A DNA stretch of 64,000 nucleotides from an uncultured Tateyamaria sp. (GCA_905480645.1 CAJQRC010000003.1:1-64000), one strand, 5' to 3'. Positions 9,429-22,923 are shown, numbered from the stretch's first letter. Program-made: numbers and translations. Notes: generated from the letters alone by a model not told the origin.

Positions 9429-11282
9429 CTAAGATATAACGGCTTTAATACGGCGTACACCTGCTGAACTGCTTTCTTCTTTCAGGACTTTAAAACTTCC
9501 AAGCTGTGTAAGGTTGCCAGTGTTATTTACATGAGGACCGCCGCAGAGCTCGCGGCTGAAAACAGTACCTTTGGAATCTTTCATTTCATAGATTGTGACA
9601 CGTTCAGGATATTTTTCCCAAAAACTACCTTCAATTCCGGCTTTGCGCGCTTCTGCTTTATCCATCTCATATGATTTAACTTCGGCACCTGCCTTGATGG
9701 CAGTATTAACGAAGGTAACTACTTGCTGTAGTTCTTCTGCTGTGATTTTTTGCGGGTGAGATACGTCAAAGCGAATACGCTCTGGCGTAATATTGCTGCC
9801 GCGTTGATGTACGTGATCGCCAAGAACTTCTCTCAGCCCCGCTAAAAGCAGATGTGTTGCTGTATGGAAAGAAACGGTTGTTTCGCTTTTGTCACCTAAA
9901 CCACCAGAAAACTTGGCTGTCGAAGCTGATTTGCTAGCTATAGAGTGTTCCTTTGCCGCTAAATCAAATCCTTCAGGACCTTGAATATCCATGCCTTCTT
10001 CCTCAAGCAACTCTTTAGTTAACTCTAGGGGAAAGCCGTAAGTCTCGTAAAACTGGAACGCAATTTTACCTGTTATGTTACCAGTTTTCATGAATCTCCG
10101 AATCTCACGCTCACCATTCCGAAGAGTTTTGAGAAACAGTGTTTCCTCCTGTTCAAGGGCATTTAAAATCTGCTCGCGTGCATCTTGTACAAATGTATAT
10201 GTTTCCGATTCGTTGATGAAAACCTGTGCTAAATTAGAAAGCAATGCGCCTTCGTAACCAAGTGTTTTTCCAACACGTGCAGCCCTGCGAATTAATCTTC
10301 GCACGACATAACCGGCGTCTTTATTGCTTGGGTAAACACCGCTGGCTAGCAAAAAGACCGTCGCTCTAGTGTGGTCAAGAATAATACGAAAAGCTTTCTC
10401 ATTTTTAGAGTATTCTTTGTTGGATTGCTTTTCTAAATATTGCATAGGACCCGCAAAAAATGGCGATTTGTAGACGTCAACTTCGCCATTCGCTGCTGAA
10501 AGGATACGCTCCAGCCCACCACCGTAGTCAATATTTGGCCGTTCGAACAGAACAAATCCGTTCTCTGTACGTTTGTGCGACATAAAAACATTATTACCAA
10601 TTTCGACAAATCGCGCACCGCCGTCTGCTGGGTGCGCCATTGGATCTCCTTCGGGATCATGATCAAAAAACATTTCACTATCGGGACCGCCAGGCTCGCC
10701 GACTGGCATATTGCTAGGCACGCCTGCACGTGACCACCAGTTTTCTGAGTCATCGTATACAAAAATTCTTCCACCGCGTGAGGCGCCATAAGTGAAAGGT
10801 TCCTCTTCAACTGGTGCCTCAATATTATGGCTCGCGAAAAATTCCTGCCATACTTTTAAGCTGGCATCATCATAATTAATGCCAAGATCCGAATTTCCAG
10901 AATGAATCGTGACACTTAAACGTTTCGGATCAAGTCCGAGTACATTGACCTGCCAATCCATAACTCGCCTAATTTGTTCGGCTTTGTATGTTTTGGGATC
11001 AGCACCTAATTCCCAACGCCCAATCATCTCAAAAAATGTAAGGTGAGTAAGGTCTCCTACTTCTTCAATATCTCCGGTCCGAATGCATGGTTGGACGTTT
11101 ACTAGGTCTTGGCCCATAGGGTGATCTAGCCCAAGAAGGTATGGCACCATAGGCTGCATGCCGCTGCCAACAAAAAGTGTACTTGGATCATTTTCTGGCA
11201 CTACGCTTGCCGAAGGAATGGCAATTGATCCTTGCCGCGTCATTTCACTTAAAAAGCTGTTCCGAATTTCATCAGGCGTCAT
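9429..11282 (-). CDS. Short alanyl-tRNA synthetase-like protein (catalytic plus editing domains, no DHHA1/C-Ala tail)
   Basis: AlaRS motifs (HLTFFEMIGRWELG, GGGLERIL, VVRRLIRRA) and editing Zn motifs (HTATHLLL, CGGPHV), ending at 617 aa. Confidence 0.88.
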   Translation of the reverse strand: MTPDEIRNSFLSEMTRQGSIAIPSASVVPENDPSTLFVGSGMQPMVPYLLGLDHPMGQDLVNVQPCIRTGDIEEVGDLTHLTFFEMIGRWELGADPKTYKAEQIRRVMDWQVNVLGLDPKRLSVTIHSGNSDLGINYDDASLKVWQEFFASHNIEAPVEEEPFTYGASRGGRIFVYDDSENWWSRAGVPSNMPVGEPGGPDSEMFFDHDPEGDPMAHPADGGARFVEIGNNVFMSHKRTENGFVLFERPNIDYGGGLERILSAANGEVDVYKSPFFAGPMQYLEKQSNKEYSKNEKAFRIILDHTRATVFLLASGVYPSNKDAGYVVRRLIRRAARVGKTLGYEGALLSNLAQVFINESETYTFVQDAREQILNALEQEETLFLKTLRNGEREIRRFMKTGNITGKIAFQFYETYGFPLELTKELLEEEGMDIQGPEGFDLAAKEHSIASKSASTAKFSGGLGDKSETTVSFHTATHLLLAGLREVLGDHVHQRGSNITPERIRFDVSHPQKITAEELQQVVTFVNTAIKAGAEVKSYEMDKAEARKAGIEGSFWEKYPERVTIYEMKDSKGTVFSRELCGGPHVNNTGNLTQLGSFKVLKEESSSAGVRRIKAVIS

Positions 11283-11744
11283 ATTTCACACAGTTCGTTG
11301 GTTTTGCAATTTGGACGTTGGTGGTTGCTATTGGATGAGCAGTGTAATGTCCAACGTCGTGCAAGAACCTAGTGTCCTGTGTCAAAAGTGTCTAGCAATA
11401 ATGGCTGAAAAATAGTGGAAAATAGTCTACTTTCCATCAATTTATTTAAATTAAAAAGTTGTCATGATTGCTTTGCTGGCCATTTTTTAAAAAAGTAGAA
11501 AACTTTTATAAAACATTTTCAGTGCTTGAACATAGATTGCATACAGTTGCTTAGACTAACTTTTCTCGCGTATGGAGAAACATGTTTTGACGAATGTTTT
11601 GTTTTTCTTTATCCATAATTCTACTGAGATTGAAGCACTTTTGATCAAAGATGCTAGTTACTGCAATCTCTACTGTTATTCGTAGTAACTTATTGAGCTA
11701 ATTTTTAAACATAAACGGATAAATTTCTCCTGTAAGATAAAGTA

Positions 11745-12383
11745 CTAAGGGGAGAACGTCGTGCAATTCCATGCTATGCCATCTCGTATTTGAAAAACTG
11801 TGACGTCAGCTTTTATCCATAAGCTTGCTCTGACGTCGTCGGTTTGGCTTTGGTATTTCACGCCTGACGCTGTTGGGACCTGTGAAAGTACAAAAATATA
11901 GCTGCCGCCTATAACTGTCGCAAAACGCTCGTTGGTATGCAGTTGCGTAATCCAAAATTGTTCTTTTGTTCCCTCACAGGTAAGTCCAATCGGACCATAG
12001 CTGAGGTTAGTTTCTTTTATTTCCCGCGCATCTACGTAACCGATCCGGAGTTCACTTATGCGCACCACGTAAGAACTGAGAATACAAGTTAATTCACTTA
12101 CCGACTTCCAACAGTCATTGCGACCTTTGATCCAGCCCCTCTGGCTTGCTTTCAGAATTTTTTTGTCCGCTATGGATGCGTTCTTCCCGTGCATGATGAG
12201 ACGGTAGATACGTCCAAGCTCTCCATCAAGATCGGACAAGGTTTTGTTGCCACACACTAACTTTTCAGCGGTCACTTTAGCTGTCCGGCAATCAAACGAA
12301 ACGTCTGCTTTTGCTCCAATTGGATCGAGAGAGCAAATTAATAGGAAGAAATAGATTACTTTGCGTAGAATTATGGACTCCAA
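11745..12383 (-). CDS. Secreted LprI-like (DUF1311) protein with possible C-terminal MliC-like segment
   Basis: Signal peptide; FDCRTAKVTAEKLVCGNKTLSDLDGELGRIYR is LprI-like; C-terminal ASGVKYQSQ...ASLWIKADVTVFQI...AWNC resembles MliC. Confidence 0.65.
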   Translation of the reverse strand: MESIILRKVIYFFLLICSLDPIGAKADVSFDCRTAKVTAEKLVCGNKTLSDLDGELGRIYRLIMHGKNASIADKKILKASQRGWIKGRNDCWKSVSELTCILSSYVVRISELRIGYVDAREIKETNLSYGPIGLTCEGTKEQFWITQLHTNERFATVIGGSYIFVLSQVPTASGVKYQSQTDDVRASLWIKADVTVFQIRDGIAWNCTTFSP

Positions 12384-12493
12384 ATGATGAATGCAGCGTA
12401 TCTAAGTACTTTAGTTGTTCGAATTACTGCTACGGTCTTTAATTGAGTTCGACCACACCAATTTCAGTGACCTCGTAATAGATTACTAAATAT

Positions 12494-14911
<2,418 letters not shown>

Positions 14912-14991
14912 TTACAGGACCCTTCGTATTTCGCACTATATATACGATTTTTGATACAGGTTGTCACGCAGATGACACAATATTTTGTGTC

Positions 14992-15612
14992 TCAAGTCAG
15001 TGGAATGATCAGGCCCACACCAATTAGTAAAATACCTGATAATTTGTTCATAAGTTTTAACGAATTTGGATTTGCCAATAGCTTGCGCACTTTATCTATG
15101 AAAACAGCCATAACTAAATTCCCAAACAGGGGAACAACCATAGACAGAGTTACGATCACAGCAATATCAACAGCCGTTAATTTTGTGAGATCAAAGAAGC
15201 CCGGGAGGATTCCTGCATAAAATAGGATTGCTTTGGGATTTCCCAAGATTACGATCAGTCCGGCAATAAAGCCGGCTAACATGCCAGGGGAAGTTAAGCG
15301 CTTGTCAATATTGATGATTTTGTTTGCGTTATAGATTAATAATAGTCCCATAGTAAGAAACATGCCTGATGCTACCCACTTTAGTGCCTCAATAAAAGTT
15401 CCATAAATTGACAAAACCCAGGTAACGCCAAATATTGCTAATAAAGACCAAAGGACGTCACCAACTGCCACCCCCAATGCCAAAGGCCATGCTGACTGAA
15501 ACCCGCCTGATAAACTGCGCGCAATTAGTCCAACCCATACTGGGCCAGGCGTTAAAAATAATACTAACAATGCGCCTGCGTAAAGGAGGACGTCCCAAAA
15601 CCACAATGTCAT
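14992..15612 (-). CDS. LysE-family exporter
   Basis: LFLTPGPVWVGLIARSLSGGFQSAWPLALGVAVGD and hydrophobic segments; starts 4 bp inside the end of recF. Confidence 0.85.
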   Translation of the reverse strand: MTLWFWDVLLYAGALLVLFLTPGPVWVGLIARSLSGGFQSAWPLALGVAVGDVLWSLLAIFGVTWVLSIYGTFIEALKWVASGMFLTMGLLLIYNANKIINIDKRLTSPGMLAGFIAGLIVILGNPKAILFYAGILPGFFDLTKLTAVDIAVIVTLSMVVPLFGNLVMAVFIDKVRKLLANPNSLKLMNKLSGILLIGVGLIIPLT

Positions 15613-16703
15613 GATAAATTAATTGGATTAGTGCCTTCTAACTCTGAAACATGGAAATATTGTGCACGATCGCCTAAATGATCAAAAAGTTCTGGCCCTG
15701 TTCCCGTCATCCACGCTTGAGTGCCAAGTACGCTGATCTCGTTATAAAGAGCTTTACGGCGATTAGCGTCAAGGTGGGCAGCTACTTCATCTAATAGTAA
15801 TAGTGGCGGAGCACCAAAACGTGTTGTCAGGGCACGTGCGTTTGCAAGAATAAGTGATACAAGTAGTGCTTTTTGTTCGCCGGTTGAGCAATCTTTAGCT
15901 GGAAAATTTTTAGCGGCATATACTCCATAAAGATCCGCGCGATGTGGACCTCTTAGTGTACGCCCAGCGGCAAGATCATGAGTTCTGTTTTCGGCCAATG
16001 CCTGCTGAAATTCAACAGGATCATCAGGCATTGCGAAGTCGCCCTGTAGCAATGTTAGTGTTGCTTTAGGAAAAGATGTTTCTGCGATAGCTTGTGCTTG
16101 TTCTAATTCAGCCAGTGCGTCCAGACGATTAGCGTGAATCTTTGTACCAGATTCTGCCATGCAAGCTTCTAGCGCTGAATACCAATGTGGATCACGTATC
16201 ATTTCCTTGAGTAGGCGGTTTCTTTCACGCATGGCCTTATCATAATCTAGTGATGCTTGTGCGTGGTCTGGCATAAAACTGAGCGTCATTCTGTCCAAGA
16301 AACGTCGTCTACCTTCAGCACCCTCAATCCACAGTCTATCCATAGATGGAATCAGCCAAAGTACTCGGGCTATCTGTCCTAAAGCCGTTTGTGCTTTAGA
16401 CTTACCATCAATCTTAACCTGGCGTGTTGCGCCCTTTTCTGATTCGATTTCGATTTCATGCATCTGCCGGAATGAATGAAGGACGCTAGTTAATTTCCAG
16501 CCTAACGCCTCTGGCCGCCGTGCCATATCAAAGGCAGATGCTCTTCTAAGTCCGCGGCCAGGTGACAACAGAGACACCGCTTCAAGAATGTTTGTCTTGC
16601 CGGTTCCATTGGATCCAAAAATGGCAACTGGCCGTTCATCAAGTGAGATACGCATTAATTTATGTGATCTAAAATGCGAGAGTGTCAAATCAGACAAGTA
16701 CAC
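15609..16703 (-). CDS. recF: DNA replication/repair protein RecF
   Basis: NLTLSHFRSH-like N-terminus, GSNGTGKTNILEAV, STGEQKALLVSLILA, LLLLDEVAAHLD. Confidence 0.96.
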   Translation of the reverse strand: MYLSDLTLSHFRSHKLMRISLDERPVAIFGSNGTGKTNILEAVSLLSPGRGLRRASAFDMARRPEALGWKLTSVLHSFRQMHEIEIESEKGATRQVKIDGKSKAQTALGQIARVLWLIPSMDRLWIEGAEGRRRFLDRMTLSFMPDHAQASLDYDKAMRERNRLLKEMIRDPHWYSALEACMAESGTKIHANRLDALAELEQAQAIAETSFPKATLTLLQGDFAMPDDPVEFQQALAENRTHDLAAGRTLRGPHRADLYGVYAAKNFPAKDCSTGEQKALLVSLILANARALTTRFGAPPLLLLDEVAAHLDANRRKALYNEISVLGTQAWMTGTGPELFDHLGDRAQYFHVSELEGTNPINLS

Positions 16704-16771
16704 TGGCAGGTCTGTTCCTTTTTCACTTTATAACGTCAATGTCGGTGGTTGGGTCTTTGACTGAAAGTCCG

Positions 16772-17890
16772 TTAAACTCGCATTGGCATTACGACATATA
16801 TGGCTGACTGATCATTGCCTTCGCGCATGAGGGTTGGGTCACCGGATGAATTAAACATAAATACAGCGTTTTCACGATCAACTTGACTGGCAATTTCTAA
16901 TAAGTACTTTGCATTAAACCCAATTTCTAACCGTTCATCCCCATAAGCCACTACCAGTTCTTCTTCAGCAGCACCGCTGTCAGGTGCATTTACAGAAAGA
17001 ACCAAGCGGTCTTCATCTAGCTGTAGTTTGACAGCGCGAGATCGTTCAGAGCTTACTGTGGCGACGCGGTCCACGGCTTTGGCAAAGTCGCTTGCATCAA
17101 CTTCCATTCTTCGAGTGTTTCCAGTCGGTATAACTCTTGTATAATCTGGAAAAGTTCCGTCAATAACCTTTGAAGTCAGTGTGATATCAGGCGTTGCGAA
17201 ACGGATTTTGCTTTCAGATACGGATACTGCAATTTGCATTTCGTCCTCTTCTAATAACTTACGCAATTCGCCCACAGTTTTGCGAGGGACAATTACACCT
17301 GGCATATCAGTAGCACCTTGGGGTAAATCACTATCAATTCGTGCAAGGCGGTGTCCGTCTGTAGCAACGCAGCGTAATGCTACCCCGTCGTCACCTTTTG
17401 CAATATGCATATAAACGCCGTTCAGATAATACCTTGTTTCTTCAGTCGAAATGGCAAATTTAGATTTGTCGAATAACCGTCTTAATTTGGATGCAGCAAT
17501 TGAAAAGTTAGAGGCATATTCAGATGATGCCATTACAGGAAAATCTTCTTTTGGAAGGGTGGCCAGTGAAAAATTGGAACGTCCTGCCTCAACGGTAAGA
17601 CGTCCTGCAGCATTGTCTGCAGTCAGTGTGACGAGTGCTCCATCTGGTAACTTGCGAACGATTTCATGCAATGTTGTGGCTGAGACAGTGGTGGCTCCAG
17701 CGCGCTCAACCTGTGCAGGCGCTTTATCAACAACTTCAATGTCCAGATCTGTTGCTCGGAAAGTAACGTCAGATCCTTCAGCTTCTATCAAAACATTGGC
17801 AAGGATGGGGATTGTGTTACGTCGTTCAACGACTGATTGGGCTTGGCTTACCGCTTTAAGCAGCGCGGCGCGCTCAACACTGATTTTCAT
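16772..17890 (-). CDS. dnaN: DNA polymerase III beta subunit (sliding clamp)
   Basis: 372 aa DnaN; C-terminus ending YVVMPMRV. Confidence 0.97.
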   Translation of the reverse strand: MKISVERAALLKAVSQAQSVVERRNTIPILANVLIEAEGSDVTFRATDLDIEVVDKAPAQVERAGATTVSATTLHEIVRKLPDGALVTLTADNAAGRLTVEAGRSNFSLATLPKEDFPVMASSEYASNFSIAASKLRRLFDKSKFAISTEETRYYLNGVYMHIAKGDDGVALRCVATDGHRLARIDSDLPQGATDMPGVIVPRKTVGELRKLLEEDEMQIAVSVSESKIRFATPDITLTSKVIDGTFPDYTRVIPTGNTRRMEVDASDFAKAVDRVATVSSERSRAVKLQLDEDRLVLSVNAPDSGAAEEELVVAYGDERLEIGFNAKYLLEIASQVDRENAVFMFNSSGDPTLMREGNDQSAIYVVMPMRV

Positions 17891-18112
17891 GTTCTACCTC
17901 TCACCAGATAACCGGGAAGGAAACGCTATCCTAAACCCGGCGCTTCTTAAACAATTATTTGTTTTGTCCGTTGTATCGTCGTGGGCGTCAAGTCAACGTT
18001 GTGTTTTCCGATGCGAAAAGACACATAATTAAGCGCATGAAGCAAGGTTAGGCTTTATAAAATTACGGCTAAAGTTGAAAAGTTTTTAAAACATGATCAA
18101 AGCTAAGCCATT

Positions 18113-19525
18113 TTAGGCTTCTAATGAGCGCCTAAGCAGTTCCAGATCTTCTGCAATCTGTCCGTCCTGTAGCTTAAGTTCTTCGATTCGTTTTACGCCG
18201 TGCATAACCGTCGTATGGTCACGACCACCAAACCGTCTGCCAATGTCAGGAAGTGAGCGAGATGTCAGATGTTTGCATAGATACATTGCTACTTGGCGCG
18301 GGCGGGCATAACTGCGCAGTCGTTTAGGACCGACCATATCACTTAGGCGGATGTTATAGTGTTCTGATACGCGGCGCTGAATTTCCTCCACTGTAATCTT
18401 GCGTTCTGAAGCGCGCAGTACATCAGCTAGACAGTCTTGTGTGAGTTCTAGATTTATTGGACGACCAACGAGAGAGGCGAAGGCGAATAAACGTGTAAGC
18501 GCGCCTTCAAGAACACGTACATTGGTTGAAATCCGTTGGGCAAGAAATTCTAGGACTCCAGATTCTACATTGAGATTTGGGTAATTTTCTTGCTGCTGTT
18601 CGACTTTGCTTTGTAAAATACCTAAGCGTAGTTCGTAGTCCGTAGGGTGTAGATCAACGACTAAACCGCATTGCAGACGCGATTTCACGCGGTCTTCAAG
18701 ATCTTTAATCTCACCTGGTGCTCGATCAGCAGAAATGATGATTTGTTTATTCTGATCAACTAGCGCATTAAAAGTGTGAAAGAACTCTTCTTGAGTACTG
18801 TCTTTTCCAGCAATAAATTGCACATCGTCGACCATAAGAACATCAACTGACCGAAAAATAGATTTGAAATCCATCATCTTGCGATCACGAAGTGCTTGAA
18901 CAAACCGGTACATGAATTGTTCTGCAGATAAATAGAGTACATTTAAATCTGGGCGGCGTTTTTGGAGTTCCCATGCTATAGCATGCATTAAATGTGTTTT
19001 ACCAAGTCCGACGCCACCATAAAGAAAAAGTGGGTTAAAAGTGACCGCGCCGCCTTCGGAAACACGTCGCGCAGCAGCATGAGCCAGTTCATTAGGTTTG
19101 CCCACCACAAAGCTGTTAAAAGTGAAACGGCGGTCTAGAGGGGCGGTGGCTAATGTAGTTCTTGCTGTCTTATGAGATTCTGGCTTTTCTAAATTGGCGG
19201 AGGTATCAACGGCACTTAAACCGCCTTTTGCATGAGTAGAAACCATAAATCTGAGCCGACGAATATCGCTGTTTTGATTTTTAATTTCATACAAAATCAG
19301 ATCAGAGAAATTTTGGCTAACGTAGTTACCCATGAAATTTGTTGGAACTTCAAAAGCTGCAATCCCGTCTTTTAGATCACGGAAATTCAGTGGTTCGATC
19401 CATGTTTTATAATTATTTTGACCAACTGTTTTGAGCAACCTGTGTTTCAGTTGTTCCCACTCTTCGTGCGTCATAATCACCCCACCGTATCTTCTGCCTT
19501 CTTTTGCTTTTGCAACCAATTTCAA
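18113..19525 (-). CDS. dnaA: Chromosomal replication initiator DnaA
   Basis: [36 protein letters not shown]-terminal [18 protein letters not shown]. Confidence 0.98.
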   Translation of the reverse strand: MKLVAKAKEGRRYGGVIMTHEEWEQLKHRLLKTVGQNNYKTWIEPLNFRDLKDGIAAFEVPTNFMGNYVSQNFSDLILYEIKNQNSDIRRLRFMVSTHAKGGLSAVDTSANLEKPESHKTARTTLATAPLDRRFTFNSFVVGKPNELAHAAARRVSEGGAVTFNPLFLYGGVGLGKTHLMHAIAWELQKRRPDLNVLYLSAEQFMYRFVQALRDRKMMDFKSIFRSVDVLMVDDVQFIAGKDSTQEEFFHTFNALVDQNKQIIISADRAPGEIKDLEDRVKSRLQCGLVVDLHPTDYELRLGILQSKVEQQQENYPNLNVESGVLEFLAQRISTNVRVLEGALTRLFAFASLVGRPINLELTQDCLADVLRASERKITVEEIQRRVSEHYNIRLSDMVGPKRLRSYARPRQVAMYLCKHLTSRSLPDIGRRFGGRDHTTVMHGVKRIEELKLQDGQIAEDLELLRRSLEA

Positions 19526-19743
19526 TGGTCACAAGCGCTTGCGCAGTCGTCTTAACCAATTTTTTTCCATCCCGCTGCAAGCGGTTGGAAGAAATGGGGC
19601 TTAAGTAATATAGACGGATTTGGCTATTTTATATATGCAAAACGCTTATTTGCGTATATTCAATGCCATCCCGTATACCAAAACTGCAGGACAGGTCTGA
19701 GCTTCGAAAGTGTTCGATCCCAGATGTAGAGCTGACTAAAATA

Positions 19744-19797
19744 GACAGCACTCTTCTAAGCCCAGCCGTAAATAAAGACGGTGCAGCTTAGCCTGTC
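19744..19797. other. Multi-part inverted-repeat structure (candidate structured leader or ncRNA) upstream of dnaA
   Basis: Nested arms GACAG/CTGTC (19744-48/19793-97), CTAAGC/GCTTAG (19756-61/19786-91) and CCGT/ACGG (19766-69/19778-81), directly followed by C9 (19799-19807). Confidence 0.4.
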
Positions 19798-19920
19798 TCC
19801 CCCCCCCGGCGAAAACGAGTCACTTGCTATGAATACCAACTTCGTAAGCGGCCCGTCCATAGAACTTACAACTTGACACGATAAGAATCATATTAGTGTT
19901 ATTTTTAGGTTAATAAAAAC

Positions 19921-19950
19921 AAAAAGCGCCGCAAAATTGCCGCGCTTTTT
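19921..19950 (-). terminator. Rho-independent terminator of rpsT
   Basis: Minus strand AAAAAGCGC-GGCAATTTTGCG-GCGCTTTTT followed by GTTTTTATT. Confidence 0.88.
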
Positions 19951-19968
19951 GTTAATAGTGTCTATAAG

Positions 19969-20247
19969 TTAGGAGAGTGTTTTAACTCTAGCTGACAATC
20001 GAGACATTTTCCGTGATGCCGTGTTTTTATGATAGACGCCTTTGGTTACGCCGCGCATTAGCTCCGGTTGAGCAGTTTTCAGCGCAAGTTCTGCGGCTGC
20101 TTTGTCGCCCGATTCGATTGCCTCCTCGACAGTGCGAAGGTAAGTCCGAATACGCGAACGGCGTGCTTTATTAATTGCGAAACGTTTTTCGTTTTGGCGG
20201 GCCCGCTTCTTGGCCTGTGGTGAGTTTGCCATATTATCTCGTCCCAA
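19969..20247 (-). CDS. rpsT: 30S ribosomal protein S20
   Basis: [33 protein letters not shown] (likely start at MANS). Confidence 0.96.
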   Translation of the reverse strand: MGRDNMANSPQAKKRARQNEKRFAINKARRSRIRTYLRTVEEAIESGDKAAAELALKTAQPELMRGVTKGVYHKNTASRKMSRLSARVKTLS

Positions 20248-20398
20248 TCTATTGGTGCGGTAGTTTCTGAAGATGTTGCATTAGGGGTGCGGTTGCACTG
20301 TGTCAAGAGTGTAGCTGTTCTTATTCATTTTCAGGAACAACCATACCACCGTATGATTGTTTCTGAAGCTTCATTGGTAGCATAAAAAGGTACTAGCA

Positions 20399-21175
20399 CT
20401 ATTTATCGCGAAACTGTGCTTGTCGCTTTTCAAGAAAAGCTGCCATGCCTTCTTCTTGGTCTTCAGTCGCGAAAAGCGAATGGAAGACACGACGTTCGAA
20501 TAAAAGACCTTCCCGCAAGGATACTTCGAAAGATCGATTAACAGCTTCTTTTACTGCCATAGTAGAAATCGTCGATTTTTCAGCAATTTTTGCAGCCGCG
20601 TCCATTGCCTCTTCAAGAAGTTTTTTAGTTGGCACAATTCTGCTAACTAGTCCTGCCATTTCTGCTTCTTTGGCATCCATGAACCTACCAGTCAGGTTCA
20701 TGTCCATTGCTTTTGCCTTTCCGACAGCACGAGCTAGACGTTGCGTACCTCCTATTCCAGCCATAACGCCAAGATTAATCTCGGGCTGACCAAATTTGGC
20801 GCTGTCGGCTGCAATAATAAAATCGCACATCATTGCTAGCTCACAGCCACCGCCTAATGCGTAACCTGAAACGGCTGCAATGATTGGTTTTCGTACACTA
20901 GAGACAGTGGTAATTTCCGAGCCAAACAGATCTTCTGAAAAGACTTCAACGTACGATTTATCTTTCATCATGGCAATATCAGCACCCGCGGCGAATGCTT
21001 TTTCGGAGCCTGTTAAAACTATACAGCGCACTTTATCGTTAGATTGGGCCGAGCTCATTGCGTCAGCTAGCTCAGTAAGTAGTTGAGCGTTGAGTGCATT
21101 GAGTGCGTCGGGTCTGTTTAGCGTGATTTTGGCGATGTGGTCTTCTAGGTCGATGATAATCGTCTCATAGGCCAT
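20399..21175 (-). CDS. Enoyl-CoA hydratase/isomerase family protein (PaaF-like)
   Basis: Crotonase motifs AFAAGADIAMM and AVSGYALGGGCELAMMCDFIIAADSAKFGQPEINLGVMAGIGGTQRL. Start placed at MAYETI. Confidence 0.9.
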   Translation of the reverse strand: MAYETIIIDLEDHIAKITLNRPDALNALNAQLLTELADAMSSAQSNDKVRCIVLTGSEKAFAAGADIAMMKDKSYVEVFSEDLFGSEITTVSSVRKPIIAAVSGYALGGGCELAMMCDFIIAADSAKFGQPEINLGVMAGIGGTQRLARAVGKAKAMDMNLTGRFMDAKEAEMAGLVSRIVPTKKLLEEAMDAAAKIAEKSTISTMAVKEAVNRSFEVSLREGLLFERRVFHSLFATEDQEEGMAAFLEKRQAQFRDK

Positions 21176-21237
21176 GGGATTACTTTCATCTGTTGTCATT
21201 AAGGTGGAGCATTACCACGGAGCCACGCTGTTTCAAG

Positions 21238-22089
21238 CTATGATTGGCAGGTGGCGCAATAGAAAGAGGAGCGGCTTGATTGTACAATTCGGACAATCTG
21301 CGCTTTGCATCCCGGTGTTCGACAAGGCTCGCCTTCCCGCCCGTATACGTCAAAGCTATGCTGAAAATATCCAAGTTCTCCATTGGCTTGGCGGAAATCT
21401 CGGAGTGAGGATCCACCGGCTTTTATGGCATCTGTAAGGACATTCCGGATAACTGGTACAAGGTTAAAAATTCTGGATTCAGTGATTTGACTAGTCTTTT
21501 GAGTTGGAGAAATTTTTGCACGGAATAATACCTCACAAACATAAATATTGCCTAATCCAGCTATGATTCGCTGGTCAAGGAGAGCGGACTTAACAGCTGT
21601 ATTCCTGCCATTTAAAACCTGCGCTAGATAATTTTCATGAAAATCATTTCCTAGTGGCTCTGGTCCCAAGGAGCGAAGCAGCTTGTGCTGATCCGCAAAT
21701 GGAGTTTTTACAAGATCCATTGCTCCAAAGCGGCGGGGATCATTGAAAGTTATTCTGCTATCATTAGCCATGTGAAAGATAACGTGATCGTGTTTTGCAA
21801 CAGCGGGATGAGCACGGGAAAATTGTCCTAAGGGGTCGCCTGATATCAACATCCGGCCTGACATTCCGAGATGGACAAGAAGAGTTTCTTCCGAACTAAG
21901 GTCAGCTAATATATACTTTGCGCGCCTGCGCAACTTCAGCACCGTCTGTCCGGTTAGGCGTTCGGCCATAGCGGATGGAAAAGGCCATCTTAGGTCAGGT
22001 CGGTTCACGTCTGCACGACTGATTTTAACGCCTTCCATGGCTGGCGTCAGGCCCTGAAGAACAGTTTCAACTTCGGGCAGTTCGGGCAT
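21238..22089 (-). CDS. mutM: Formamidopyrimidine-DNA glycosylase
   Basis: [11 protein letters not shown]-terminus; C-terminal zinc finger [27 protein letters not shown]. Confidence 0.96.
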   Translation of the reverse strand: MPELPEVETVLQGLTPAMEGVKISRADVNRPDLRWPFPSAMAERLTGQTVLKLRRRAKYILADLSSEETLLVHLGMSGRMLISGDPLGQFSRAHPAVAKHDHVIFHMANDSRITFNDPRRFGAMDLVKTPFADQHKLLRSLGPEPLGNDFHENYLAQVLNGRNTAVKSALLDQRIIAGLGNIYVCEVLFRAKISPTQKTSQITESRIFNLVPVIRNVLTDAIKAGGSSLRDFRQANGELGYFQHSFDVYGREGEPCRTPGCKAQIVRIVQSSRSSFYCATCQS

Positions 22090-22175
22090 GCTTAGCCTCC
22101 TGCGGCAAAAGGGCTACGTTGTATATCCCGTATGCGCTCTATAAAAAGATCTGACAGTTCAGAAAGACACATCTA

Positions 22176-22922
22176 ATGACTGACCACCAGACTACGCATT
22201 TTGGCTTTGAGACCGTACCTGAACATGAAAAAGCAGAACGTGTACAGGGCGTTTTCAACTCAGTTGCATCAAAATATGATATTATGAACGATGTTATGAG
22301 TGTTGGAATCCATCGCATATGGAAAGAAGCAATGATGGATTGGCTGGCACCCCATAGTGGGCAAAAGCTTTTAGATGTGGCAGGCGGGACTGGTGATGTA
22401 TCTTTTAAATTTCTTAAGCGGGCTGGTTTTGGTAATGCCACTGTGCTTGATTTAACTGAACCAATGTTAATTGAAGGCCAAAAACGAGCTGAAGCAGAGA
22501 AATTGGCCCAAAGCTTGGATTGGGTAGTGGGTGATGCCATGGCTTTGCCTTTTGAAAACAACAGCTTTGATGTTTACACCATCAGCTTTGGAATTCGAAA
22601 TGTGACCCATCCGCAAAAAGCTTTGGCTGAAGCGTATCGAGTTTTAAAACCAGGTGGACGACTGATGGTTTTAGAGTTTAGCCAAATACCGGTTGAGGGA
22701 ATGCAAAAGTTATATGATTTATATAGCTTTAATGTAATTCCAAGTATGGGAGAATTAATTGCGGGTGATCGCGATAGTTATCAATACCTTGTAGAGTCGA
22801 TCCGTAAATTTCCTGACCAAGAAACGTTTTTGAGCATGATCCAAAATGCGGGATTTGAAAATACAAAATACCGAAATCTGACGATGGGAATAGCCTCCCT
22901 ACACTCCGGCTGGAAAATCTAA
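22176..22922 (+). CDS. ubiE: Ubiquinone/menaquinone biosynthesis methyltransferase
   Basis: [50 protein letters not shown]. Confidence 0.96.
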   Translation: MTDHQTTHFGFETVPEHEKAERVQGVFNSVASKYDIMNDVMSVGIHRIWKEAMMDWLAPHSGQKLLDVAGGTGDVSFKFLKRAGFGNATVLDLTEPMLIEGQKRAEAEKLAQSLDWVVGDAMALPFENNSFDVYTISFGIRNVTHPQKALAEAYRVLKPGGRLMVLEFSQIPVEGMQKLYDLYSFNVIPSMGELIAGDRDSYQYLVESIRKFPDQETFLSMIQNAGFENTKYRNLTMGIASLHSGWKI

Positions 22923-22923
22923 A

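Noticed and set aside
19700-19735. tRNA T-arm-like string GTTCGATCCC
   Set aside because: No acceptor, D or anticodon arm could be built around it; not a tRNA.
17891-19968. Chromosomal origin (oriC) near dnaA/rpsT
   Set aside because: No cluster of TTATCCACA-like DnaA boxes could be recognised by eye in the dnaA-flanking gaps; GC skew could not be computed, so not claimed.
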